A stretch of 64,000 nt of DNA from Dimorphilus gyrociliatus. Its lineage: Eukaryota > Annelida > Polychaeta > Dinophilidae. The first letter of the stretch is position 1. The number at the start of each line of letters is the position of its first letter. A model generated the notes under the pieces. It saw nothing but the letters and a program-made list of their open reading frames with translations. It made no database searches and was not told the DNA's origin. The stretch lies in assembly GCA_904063045.1 (NCBI GenBank), contig CAJFCJ010000009.1, forward strand, positions 848,942 to 912,941, given 5' to 3'. The position numbers and the translations under genes are program-made. This document shows, one piece after another, positions 50,348 to 62,600 of the stretch.

Positions 50348-50700
50348 ATGACAAAAACACTAAGTGAAAAGATTAGTTTTTGGTATTATTGGTATTTACT
50401 ACATACTGGTTTATATATGTTGGAATCTTGGGAGAGATCTATTTTCAGTATCCTTTGAAATTTTAAGCAAAATATAGCCAATTGTTCTCAATGTTTACCT
50501 ATTTGTATTTTAAGCAATTGTATTTTTAAAACAGTAAAATAGGTTTTGAAAATTTCTAGAGTTAAAATAAGAATTTATTATGAAATAATGATAAAATTCC
50601 TTAACTTGACATAGACACTGTTATAGTTGCCTTCATAGCTACAGCGACCTATACGGCATATTTATTCATGCCGGGTCACCTTTTAACGATATCCAAGTAA
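50348..50700 (+). CDS. SPTSSA: Small subunit of serine palmitoyltransferase
   Basis: A 62-residue ER membrane protein that activates serine palmitoyltransferase, the first enzyme of sphingolipid synthesis, and sets acyl-CoA preference. Two exons (50348-50447 and 50615-50700) join in phase 1. They encode MTKTLSEKISFWYYWYLLHT, then GLYMLESWERSIFN and TVIVAFIATATYTAYLFMPG. The WYYWYLL..LYMLE.WER signature is that of SPTSSA/SPTSSB. The residue after ML.WER.IFN, which affects chain-length preference in mammals, is T here. The gene is too short for ordinary ORF filters. It starts 162 bp from RNASEH2B on the opposite strand. Confidence 0.9.
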
Positions 50701-51012
50701 GATATTTAATTATTTCACTTCGTTTTAATAAAAATTTTCCCCCTCAGTTTCCTTATGTCGTACCTGTATGGCAATGATACAAGTAGAATAACGACTTGAT
50801 GAAATTTTCTACAATTTTTGCTCAAAATGAATTAAAAACTCTTAAAAAAAGTTAATTAAAGTCGAACAAAACGTTCTTTTTAACATTCTGAAGAATGTCG
50901 ATGTTTGTAGGTAAAAGAATGGTGATTTATTATATATTTTTTTTACCTAAAACGAAAATTTTATTACACTACTAATATATAACGAAAACAACATATATTT
51001 ACAAGAGTTTGT
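50701..51012. other. Convergent 3' region, SPTSSA / C1orf131-like
   Basis: 312 bp between two stop codons; AT-rich, no gene seen. Confidence 0.5.
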
Positions 51013-51672
51013 TTATCTTTTATGTTTCTTTCCCGATATGGATGTTATGTCTCTTTTACTCAGCTTAGTTATACCACCCCTATGTCTTCCTACTTGACCA
51101 TCAAGAGCTCCAATATCATTTTTATCTTTCTTTGAGCGACGCTTTTTCATAGCTCCAGCACTAATAGAGCTTATTTTGTATCCTAAATTTTTTTCCGTCT
51201 CTTTTTTATTTTTTTCTTCTTGCTTTTCATGAAATTTTTTCTCCTTAAGTTCTTTTATGTTTAAACTTGGTCCTTTAGGAGGATCTGCACCTAATTTTAC
51301 TAGTTGACGAATTCTCGCATCTTTCCTTTTATCTTTATCAAATCCTTTTAAGGCGAAAGCATGAACTTCTCGACGAATATTGTTCAAGTTTATTTGAGGA
51401 TCGTCAGATGATAGGTCGTTTGAATTTCTACTAGTTTTTGTATTTTTATTTTTCTTTTTCGGTGGATCTCTGTAAACTATAACGTCTGTAGATGCCCATC
51501 CCTTTTTGCCTGCATTTTTATTTACGAGCTTCGCCGATTTCTCTATTTCTTCGACCTCATTTAAATGTTTTATCGTATCTTCACCCAGTCCTAAGTCTTT
51601 CTTGAACTGTTCAATTTGTTTTTGAGAAAACTTCTTTTTAACTTTCTTAACAATTTTCTTTTTCTTAGGCAT
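51013..51672 (-). CDS. C1orf131: C1orf131-like small-subunit processome protein (DUF4602)
   Basis: A single exon of 219 codons, very Lys-rich. It starts MPKKKKIVKKVKKKF at 51672 and has the conserved core RREVHAFALKGFDKDKRKDA, then RQLVKLGADPPKGPSLNIKE. A basic tail follows (GQVGRHRGGITKLSKRDI) ending SGKKHKR. The core matches the DUF4602 family; human C1orf131 is found in the nucleolar SSU processome. The in-frame upstream ATG (51756) encodes a hydrophobic leader unlike the family, so the inner start is chosen. Being intronless is unusual in this window. Confidence 0.8.
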   Translation of the reverse strand: MPKKKKIVKKVKKKFSQKQIEQFKKDLGLGEDTIKHLNEVEEIEKSAKLVNKNAGKKGWASTDVIVYRDPPKKKNKNTKTSRNSNDLSSDDPQINLNNIRREVHAFALKGFDKDKRKDARIRQLVKLGADPPKGPSLNIKELKEKKFHEKQEEKNKKETEKNLGYKISSISAGAMKKRRSKKDKNDIGALDGQVGRHRGGITKLSKRDITSISGKKHKR

Positions 51673-51955
51673 TTTTATGTTTATAAGCGAAGCATATCTA
51701 ATGAAATTAAATTCAAGCACGAGGGACGAACTAAAGAGCGAAACACTCAAGAACACGTTTGTTTATCAGCTCCGCGCTTAATGTTTACGTTTGACTGAAA
51801 AATTTTAGCATATTAAAATAGGCTTCAGTTTACTATAGTATATTCAAAGTTTATGCCAATTTCTTTTACAGTCTTCTTAACAAGGTTAAAATTTTAAGTT
51901 ATTCAGTGCTGCGCTATTATAGTGTGTTGTATTTCCGCTTTTATGTTCCAAGAAG

Positions 51956-52978
51956 ATGAGTGCAAAAGAGGGCCAGTTAAAAGGTAATTCAAATACCAAG
52001 TTTAACACAGTGAAAGCATTCATTATGAAACTCAAATGGGAGTTTAATTTTTAATAAAAAAAATTTTTAGCCTTTTCCTCCTTTGAACATTAATGAATTG
52101 ATGACTCCATCAGTCACTGTGTTACTTGCTATATATTTTCGTAACGGCGTTTCATGCGCGCCAGTGTGTTAGAAAGGGAAAAACGATCCGCAAATAATAA
52201 GGATCGAAGAGAAGAGAAGACAGAGAAGAGGCGGCATGGTTCAGACGAACCCTACGATCCCGAGGAAGAACCTGAACCGAAGAAAAAACATTCAGAAAAT
52301 AAAACCAGTGATGCATCTGTAAGCTAAAACAAATTATTATTAAAACTAATATTTGTATAATCATTTTTGTTATATTTGATTCTTGTAATGTATATTTTCG
52401 TCTCAGAAAAACAAACCAAACCATGGCAAATATTCTATTATTCTAAGTAAACCAGGCAAAAAAGAGCCTGTCTTAAAGAAAATGACTGTTGCTAACATGT
52501 TTAATGCTGATGTGAGTATAGTAAATTGCTTTTACAATCTCTTTTAGTTAATCTTGACATTCAGAGCTCGTCCGAGGAAGACGAAATGCCTCCTGAAGCA
52601 AGAATGAGGATGCGTAATATTGGAAAGTAAGAATTGTCTTTTGTGTAATCATAAAAATAACAGAAACCGTTCTTTCTTATTCTAGAGATACTCCAACAGC
52701 AGCAGGTCCAAATTCTTTTGGAAAAACGGGTATGGGATTTTGTAATAGGCAAAGAATAATAGAAAAGGAACTTGAAGCTCGTATGGAGGCTGTTTCTGGA
52801 GATAATGTTGGTAACTGAGAGTGTTTTTTAATTGTTTGGTATCAATTTCAGCATATTTCTTGCGTTGTTGTTTGTGACTTTTCTTAAGCGGTCATAGATA
52901 TTTTTTGAAAGTGAATGGTTCTGTTAAATAGAATCTGATCAGAAAAAAGATCCTGACTGGTTACCTAATTTTTTCTAA
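51956..52978 (+). CDS. PCNP: PEST proteolytic signal-containing nuclear protein
   Basis: Small disordered nuclear protein. The exons are MSAKEGQLK (start 51956), then 52173-52318 (ERERRSANNKDRREEK), 52407-52511 (KYSIILSKPGKKEPVLKKMT), 52565-52627 (SSSEEDEMPPEARMRMRNIG) and one with KDTPTAAGPNSFGKTGMGF. The [27 protein letters not shown] core of animal PCNP is nearly unchanged. The last splice uses GTAACT at 52811 and acceptor 52931 to give NVESDQKKDPDWLPNFF. If that intron is retained, a stop appears at 52818 after NVGN. Confidence 0.88.
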
Positions 52979-53200
52979 ATTCAGACTTGTATTGGCTGCT
53001 AGATGTCTAATAAATTAAAACTATTTTAAAAAATTAATTTTTCTGTATTAGCCTATATTAGTATATCTTTTATCTTTTTAAAACAAACTAATATTCACTA
53101 GTAGAAAATTACTTAAAATTTTCCAATTTTATTTTAAAATAACAAATGTATATTTTTGGATGAGCATAACTGTATCATTTCTTCTTTGAAATATTCTTTA

Positions 53201-55460
53201 TCACTCTCTACAGTTATCCTCATTAAAGACAGCAGATAATGAAAAAACTAATGAATAATGAACTTTTTCTAACGTGAATCGTCTTCCTACACCATTTTTC
53301 ATTCCTCCCACCCAATATGATGATTTTACTGATATAACATGAGATGCGACAGATGCTGTCTTGAAAGTGGTAAAGCCGATTAAATCACCCGCTCTTACAT
53401 CAACACATTCTTTAACGGAAACAAGCTGAACAGTATCTGGTTCCTTAGGGATAAACCTCTCAATTTCGTAAGCAAGATAAAAATTTCCCAATATCGTGTT
53501 GTTCCTTTACAAAAATAGAACTTTAAAAACATGTTGTTTATTAGAATTTATTACTTTTCATAATTTCCAACGATTGATAGCGGCCTCCAAATCTGAAAGC
53601 TAGTTTCATGGATATTAGAAAAGTATGCTTTAAACCCAACAAGTCTTCCGTTCCTCAAAAATCTTTGATCGTTAAGCACAATAGTTAAATTTTTTATCAC
53701 GTCTGAAGAATCTCCAGGGGTTTCATGATGACCGATTCGGCTTTCTCCAAGCCCTTGAAGGCCCGTTCCAGGGCAAAAACCGCACGACTTTCTGCAAAAA
53801 GCATGCATGTATTCCAAATTCTTATGGCATAGACCTTCGGATGCCCATACAGAGCACATATCTATTTTTGAATTGTCATCTTCGCATTTTACAACGTCAT
53901 TGGAAGGATTACATCCGGATAACGATTTCGTGCAATTTCTTGCCATAAACTTTGGATGTCTGACGCTTTCACCTTTCATATGCCAGTAATCGCACTTATA
54001 ATCGTTATCATATACATTTACGCAATTAAATTTTTCTTTATCACATCCCGAACAAGACTTAAAGCAGTTTTTTAACATAAAATGGGAGTTTCTTCCACAT
54101 AAACCAGCGCTGGCCCAATCGTCACACAATTTTTTTAGCTTTGTCTTATCTTCATATGTGTTTTGACACTTGGGCTGTTTTAGTTTACGGCACGAAGCAA
54201 GGCAATGTTCTAACATAAAGGAGGGGTTCTTTTGACATTCACCTTTATCAGCCAGCGTTTGACACTCAGCTGATAGATTAATAGCCTTAGGATCAAGAGT
54301 ATCTTTAACTGTGGAAGAACCACACTTAAAGCAACTCTTTCTGCAAAAAGCAAACATGTAAGTCGGCCTGATTTGGCATTCGCCAATAGCCGCAAGGAAT
54401 TCGCAAAGGTTATCTTTTTCAATATTTTCACACGGGAGCTCGACTTTTGAACATTTCCAACATGCTGCTCTACACTGAGGTATCATCCATTCAGGATGGC
54501 TAAGGCAGTTTCCCTCATTCATCCACATCTGACATTCAGCATCAGCGTTCTCTGATATGTAATGATTCGTGCATTCTATACAACTCCATTCTATTTCTAG
54601 ATATTTGCTGATCATTGGCTGAATGTGAACATTTTGATAGAAAGCTGAGCTTGAAAGTAGAAATAATTTTACAAGAAAATAAAAGTAACTTACATATTGA
54701 AACAAACCTAGTATTCATAATACAAGTATTTTGTTTGTCACAAGTTTTTCGAAAGAGATCTTGGGCATTGAATGCCCAAATTAAAGGTTTATCTATAGGA
54801 ATATCTTGAAAGCTTTCATGTTCTTTTACACAATATTTCCAATTTCTTCTACCATAAAAGGCCGATAAAGTAATTATTAAATGATTTTGAGGGCAACTAA
54901 TCTGTTGTTGTCTATCTTCACAAACAATAAGAGAATGTCTAATAGCTGAAATGGGAAAATTAATCAATTAGAAATGTACAAATAGATATAAATTATTACT
55001 TACGTTGACAGGAATAAGTTGTTTGAAAGTATGGCAAACATTCATTAAGTGTTGTTTGATTAATAAATTTTTGAAATAGAGTTGAATTTGTATCAATATT
55101 ACATCTTTCCTTGCCTTTGCAGTATTCGGTAAGAAATGAAAGAAATTCTATAGGATTAGCATCACATTCTACTTGAATTCTTCGCCTTCCCGTTGAAACA
55201 CAGAGTGTTTCATTATTATGACGTGAAAAAGTAGTATTCTCTATTTCTATTAGCGTCTCTGAAGGACATTTTAACTCTATCGATGAATTATAGCAAGACC
55301 AAGCGAAATATTTCAATTTATAATTTAAATCATTTGCTACAAATATACGAAATAATGTTTAGTTTTTTATAAAAAGTGAGCAAAAGCACTTACGTTCTCC
55401 GTAACAGTTGCTAACATAGAATAAAATAATAAAGATAGACACTATTGAAAACTTCGTCAT
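53201..55460 (-). CDS. Secreted protein with two SUEL-type lectin domains and six ShK domains
   Basis: Starts at 55460 with a signal peptide (MTKFSIVSIFIILFYVSNC). Two galactose/rhamnose-binding (SUEL) domains follow: one with LKCPSETLIEIENTTFSRHN and CKGKERCNIDTNSTLF, one with LIVCEDRQQQISCPQNHLI and AFYGRRNWKYC. Then come six ShK (SXC) domains at about 54570-53770, with the C-x-x-C-x-x-C ends ACWKC, SCFKC, SCSGC and SCGFC. The C-terminal about 150 residues (LVGFKAYFSNIHETSFQIWR; DVRAGDLIGF) look like a beta-sandwich I cannot name. It is probably an extracellular adhesion, mucus or defence protein. ShK modules are widespread in animals, so toxin activity is not implied. Domains three and five each lack a cysteine pair. 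Confidence 0.78.
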
Positions 55461-55895
55461 CTGCTTTAAGAGTAATGTATTCTTAAATTCAAATTTTCCT
55501 TCTGATATTTACTCTCAATAGCAAAATCAAATTATTGATTTGTAAGTATTTTAAGACAAACTTTAATAAACCAAAACATTTATATAATATAATAATAATA
55601 ATTGTAATAACTGATTTATGATTAAAATCTCCTTGTATTACTGATTTTTAACAGAGGACTATGTCGCTTTAGAGAAAGTTTCAGATGTATGTTTCGAATT
55701 TTGAGGATTCGAATAATTCGAAATGTTCACGAGAAAATAATAAACTAATAAAAACCATTAAATTATTTAATATTTCTAAAATCATTTCAGTAATTTAAAT
55801 TTTTATAAAAAAAATTAAAAATGTTCTGAAGATTCGAAAATAATATCTTTCATACCTCTGTTTCCGTTTCCGGTTACAGACGCCAAGTTACCGCA
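55461..55895. other. Head-to-head intergenic region, lectin-ShK / SNRPA
   Basis: 435 bp, very AT-rich, between divergent starts. No gene or repeat of note. Confidence 0.5.
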
Positions 55896-56746
55896 ATGGC
55901 TGCACCAGAATTTCCAGATATGCCTCAAAATCATACTATCTATGTAAATAACCTTAATGAGAAAATAAAAAAGGACGAGCTGAAACGATCCCTTTACGCG
56001 ATTTTCTCTCAGTTTGGACAAATATTGGATATTTTAGTTTCAAAGTCCCTCAAAATGCGAGGGCAAGCTTTCGTCGTCTTCAAAGAAATGACTAGTGCAG
56101 GAAGCGCCTTGAAATCAATGCAAGGTTTTCCTTTTTATGACAAGCCTATGAGGATTCAGTTCGCAAAAAAGGTATATTGCAATTTCTAGTAGTTCAACTA
56201 AGAGTAGTCTCGAGTTAAGGCTTGCACTAGTTTCTATTAAAAAATGTCTTTTAAGTTGTCAAAGTTATTTCAAAACAACTTCATTGTGCTCTATTATCAG
56301 GATATAAAACTTTTTTTTGCTATTATGGTATATTTTCTAAGAAATTTTCAATATATTTGTAGGACTCTGATGTTATTGCAAAAATGAAAGGAACATTTAT
56401 TGAAAGACCGAAGAAAAAGCCAATTGCAAAGAAAAAGAAGAAGACTAAAACTACTGGTGAATTTTCAGATATACCAGCTGGAGGTTCTACGCTTAACATG
56501 CCTGAACAACCACCACATCATATTTTGTTCTTGACAAATCTTCCTTCAGAAGTTACGGAAATGATGCTCTACGTACTGTTTAATCAATTTCCGGGATTCA
56601 GGGAAGTTCGCTTGGTTCCTGGAAGATCAGATATCGCCTTCGTAGAATTTGAAAATGAGGCTCAAGCTGGTACTGCTAAAGATTCTTTGCAAGGTTTCAA
56701 GATCACACCTTCTCATGCTATTAAAGTTTCTTTTGCTAAAAAGTAA
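55896..56746 (+). CDS. SNRPA: U1A/U2B'' spliceosomal protein (SNF homologue)
   Basis: U1/U2 snRNP protein with two RRMs. Exon 1 (55896-56171) gives [20 protein letters not shown], with RNP2 IYVNNL and RNP1 RGQAFVVF, plus the U1A-like [13 protein letters not shown]. Exon 2 (56363-56746) holds a short basic linker ([15 protein letters not shown]) and RRM2 with [20 protein letters not shown] and DIAFVEF, ending VSFAKK. The short linker, without the long Pro-rich hinge of vertebrate U1A, is like Drosophila SNF or U2B''. One gene may serve both snRNPs. It could equally be called SNRPB2. Confidence 0.93.
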
Positions 56747-57104
56747 CTTTATTATCTTTATTTGAAGACAATTTTTTTACATAGCTGTTGTTGGACTATA
56801 TTTTCTGTGGCTTCGACAGAATAAATAGGTTATTCAAATTTAGAGATGACTGTTTTCTTTATGTTTTTTTTTAAACGAGAACCATTTTTGCATTCAAGGA
56901 AGTAATTCTCCAGGTTTGACGATTTTCTCAATTAAACTGAAATCTGTATTTAATACAACAATATATTATTTGAGAGTACATATACTTTTATTTTCTGTAA
57001 GTTTCACATTCTAAAAGTATTCAAAAAGCTACCAACTATAGATGGAGCTGTAATATTTTTTCGTTGAGTTCCTTATATCGTTCCATGTGATTTTATTGTG
57101 TATA
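56747..57104. other. Intergenic between SNRPA and TRMO (same strand)
   Basis: 358 bp, AT-rich; the SNRPA 3' UTR and TRMO promoter by position. Nothing else seen. Confidence 0.5.
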
Positions 57105-58135
57105 ATGGAAGAGTCCAAAGAAAACAATCCTGTTGATTGTGAAGGAGCAAGTAGTTCATTGTAAGTTTATCGACTTATAATTTTATTCGACAGTACAATG
57201 CTACTTTATGATAGATCCTCTGGAGATATCAAGTCAATTAAGACTTATTCCATGAAACCCATAGCATATTTGCAATCAGTATTTAAGGAAAAAAATGGAA
57301 CACCTAGACAATCAAATACCTGCTCTGAATTTAGAGGAAAGATTACTATTGGGAAAGACTTATTTACAAATCCTGAACACAGCTTAGAGGGATTGTCCCA
57401 ATTTTCTCACATTTGGTAAAAATAGATCATTGAACACTATGTGTATCTGATTTAAATTGAATATTAATACTTAAAATATAAACAGGATTATTTTCATCTT
57501 TCATCAAAGTGGAAGCAACTTTACAAAGGCTAAAATTAAACCTCCTAGATTAAATAATAAGAAAGTTGGTGTATTCTCATGCCGCTCACCACACCGTCCA
57601 AATCCAGTAGGACTTACACTTGCAAAGCTAGAGTCAATCGAAGGTTTACGTTACACGTCCATTTTGCTAATGTGTGTTTTTAATTCAATATCTCTATTTA
57701 GACTCCACCATATATGTCTCAGGAATTGATATAATTGATGGTACACCTATTTTGGATGTTAAACCATATATTTCTGACTATGATTATCCAAAGATCGTTA
57801 ATGAGCTTGGTCTAGCCGATAAGAATTACGTGAATGAAGAAGCGCACACAGCTGAAGTTCACTCTGCCGACTGGATCGCCCAGGCAAATAATGAAAGCTT
57901 AACTGTTAGATTTACACTCAGAGCTCTAAATGATCTAGAAACTATACAGGTAGAAGAGTCAAATAATTTAAAAAAGGCAATTGTGGAAGTTCTAAGAAAT
58001 GACCCAAGATCTGTTTATAGGAGAAAACAATGCTGTGATAGATTATATTATTTTTCATTTAATCAAATTCATGTAACTTGTTGGTTTGACGATGATCAAG
58101 CCGAAGTCCTAAAGGTTAAGCAGGTCAGCAATTAA
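57105..58135 (+). CDS. TRMO: tRNA (adenine(37)-N6)-methyltransferase TrmO-like
   Basis: SAM-dependent enzyme that N6-methylates t6A37 to m6t6A in tRNA-Thr. Four exons: 57105-57160 (MEESKENNPVDCEGASSSF), 57194-57416 with SVFKEKNGTPRQSNTCSEF and HSLEGLSQFSHIW, then IIFIFHQSG..GVFSCRSPHRPNPVGLTLAKLE, then VSGIDIIDGTPILDVKPYI. The RSPHRPNPVGLT run and the GIDIIDGTPILDVKPY run are the signature of the TrmO beta-barrel. The C-terminal extension (about 100 aa, with RNDPRSVYRRKQ and CWFDDDQAEVLKV) is the eukaryotic/TrmO C-terminal domain. The stop is at 58135. Confidence 0.92.
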
Positions 58136-58389
58136 CAAGATAAAATGATTGACGACCATTGCTTAATAAAGTTTTGTTTTTTTATTAAAATATCTATAAT
58201 TGGTTTTATGACTAATTTTGGATAAATTTTATATTTATTAGATTAATATATCCACCTTCAGTGAGATTTACACCAAATTTCATAAAGTCAAAGACAATTA
58301 CGTTCTAGATATCTTCAACTCTTGTCGTAGTTCGTCGCGACATAATCTTGAAGTAGAAACAGGGATTTGACAATTTAACTCGAATATGC

Positions 58390-59358
<969 letters not shown>

Positions 59359-59621
59359 TTCTATTTTTATTTAGTTTTTAAGTCTTCTGTTAATAATTTT
59401 GCTGTCTTTATCATTTACACAAATATTACATAAAACATCAAGATTCCCAAACCGGATGTTGAAGGTATAGCAAACGCCTGGCTAGTAATCCTCATACAAG
59501 GTGAGATAGACGAAAAAACGAGCGGAACGTAACATTCATAACCGGTTTATACTGTTGTCAAAACAACCGTAGCTTGTACAAAAAACTTTGAGAATAAATA
59601 TAATATTTAAGTTTAGTAATC

Positions 59622-62600
59622 ATGGCAGCCTCTATGCGAGGAATAAATCCAGAGCTGAAAAAATACTTGAAAGATCATCGCTTGACAGATATTTATGAGG
59701 TAATAGATAATCGCAAATTTTATCTAATAATAATTTTTTTAATTTAAAATCAACTTCTCTCTAGGCCTTGCTTACTGGATTAGCAGTTATGACCCCAAAA
59801 AATCCATACGAATTTCTTATATATAAGTTGAAACATCTTGATGAACTAATGAGTAAAGATAAAAGAGTTGAGATGAGATGGTTCGTTTGAAGTTTTTTTT
59901 TTAAATAAGAAACAATTAAGTCTAAAAGTGTCAAATTTATTCAATTTTTATAAGGGATATGTTTGTACCTGAGAGTAAGAAACCAAAAGAAAAGATAATA
60001 GCGGAGAGTAATCTCGATTATATATTTAATTTTGATGAAAATATTCAGGTAGCTTTATTCAATGGTTACGTTATATGTTCAAGCTTTTGAAAACTATCTT
60101 TCACAGCCAACAGAAGAGATGATTGAGAAGGCTTATGTTTATTATAATAGAAAGTTAAAGTCTATGAGTTATAAGTAAGAGTTTTAATAGTAAATTAATT
60201 AAGTATAATATATTTGTTACTCGTTTAACCCTCATTTAGCGCATGGATGCAATACATCTTAAGACAAAGGAGGAAACATGCTTTAGAAAGAGCTAATTGC
60301 GCAAAAGCGGATATTCATTATAAGCATAGAATTTTAAGAGTTCAATTAAAACAATGGATGGTAAGTTATTTTATCTTATCACTTATCAATAATTGTTCTA
60401 TTTTCCTGATTAAAATATTATTTCAGAATTGGGTTAAGTATAGAAAAGGAAGACAAAGAGGTAATAGAAGAAAAAAGATACCATATATACTGTATATAGT
60501 TTTTTTTTTAAAAAAAATACCACTAATTTGATTTTAAATGATTAAAAACAATTTCATAAATCTCTATAGCAGTTTTCCAGAACTAACAAAAATATTTATT
60601 AGGTGATATAGACACTTGAATATCACTGACTTATTGTATCAATATTATTATATTGTATTGGTGTATACAATTGAGATAGTTCTAAAAAATTCTTTAAATA
60701 TTTACATTCTCTTCAATTCTTTTTCTATCTTGTTTTTTTTTAATCATAGTTTTTCTTTTTAAAAAAAAAGATTAAACTATAAAATTAAATATTTATCTTT
60801 TTATTCTTCCTTGACCGGAGAGATAAAATAGAAATTAACAGTGTAATATACTTTAAGCACCATTAGCATGATGATTATATGACATCACTTATCAAATATT
60901 TGCATATTGTTGTATTGATTTGTTAAGAGGAAAAAGTGAGTTTAAAAATAACATTATAAAGAGAAAAACTTATCTTCTTCATTTTCTTTTTGATTTAAAA
61001 GATTGTTTATTTAAAATGAATAAATCATTATATTCCCTCTTTTTTATTCATTAAATTATAGTTGCATTCAATAAAATTGAACATATCTTCAATGTATCGG
61101 TGAGCAGAGTGATATTCGAAGCATGGCATCATGTAACACTAGAAGCTAAAACAACAAGAGAATATTTTGAGGTATTTTAAAATTAGATTAATTAATTATT
61201 TAAAAACGATTCTTAACATTTGTCTTATCTAATAAATTAATCAAAAATCTTGTTTGTTTGTTTTTAACTCTTTGTTTTTCCAAAATTTTTCAAACACAGA
61301 TAAAAATAAGGGTAAATTGTTTTTTTTTGTAGATTTATGCATGCTTGTTTTGTCTCTCACAAAACAGAGCTTTTTATGATTTTCACTCGATATTATGATT
61401 GGCTAATGTTTATATATATATCTACTTAAACAAAAACTAAAAGATCTGTTATTTATTTTAATTAATTCCTTTAGAGATTAGAAAGAGGTGAGAATATGGA
61501 CGATGAGTCAGAAATGTTTGGAAAATCTACTGGAGAGGCTAGAGATGATTTATCAATGTTACCTAGACATGTAGCAATAAAGGTATTATATATAAATATA
61601 ATAAAGAAAAAAACTTATTATTAATTTAAACAAATAGATATTATCGCATTTGGATTTATACGATCTAGCAAATTGCTCATGTGTATGTAGATCTTGGAAA
61701 GTAATTGCTCAATCTAGTCAATTATGGAGTAGGGTAAGTGAAAAAACACTTTGAAACTATCTCCAATACTGTATATCTCCTATTTCTGTTTCAGTTGGAT
61801 TTTTCAAAAATGCGCCATAGGTTTGTTTATTAATTAAAATAAAAGAAAATGTTAAAAATTCACTCATTAAATGAAATATTTTCTTTAAAAAAAAAATCTT
61901 TATCATTCATAACACTAATTGAGAAAATAAATGACAAAAAAACAGGCATGGTGTAGGTATTATTCCCTGGTAAGAAGGGCTTAAACTTTGTTGAATTACT
62001 AATACCACATTGTTATATTTGTAAGAATGTCACAGAAATAATCATTATTTGTTCAAATTATAATTTGATAGTGTAGGTGATTGGGTTTTTTTTTAGCTTT
62101 AATCAAATAAGAGAAAAAGAAAGAGAGAGAAAGAGGAAGAAAGAGAGATAAATTAATCAACTTTTTATAATTTAAAATACGTTCCAACAGGGTAACAGAT
62201 CTGACAACGACCAAATTACTTTACCGATGTAGGCCTTATCTGGTTCATTTAAATCTCAGAGGGTGCGATCTAATAACAAATAAAACTTTTTGGAGTGTAA
62301 GAGAATGCAGAAATTTACAAGACTTGAATTTATCCGATTGTTATGCAGTTAATGTGAGTATCATCCTTCTCTTGAATCTAATGCTTATAATCCTTAAATT
62401 TTACTTCATTAAACAAACATAGGACGAATCTATGAGAGTCATTACGGAAGGTTGTAAAATATTGCTGTACCTAAATCTATCATTTACGGAAATTTCTGAC
62501 GCTACTCTAAGATTATTGGGAAAGTTTGTTGATTTATTATTTTTTTAACAAACGCTATTGCAGTTTAATTCTTTTTTTCTCTTTAAAGGAACTCAATGAA

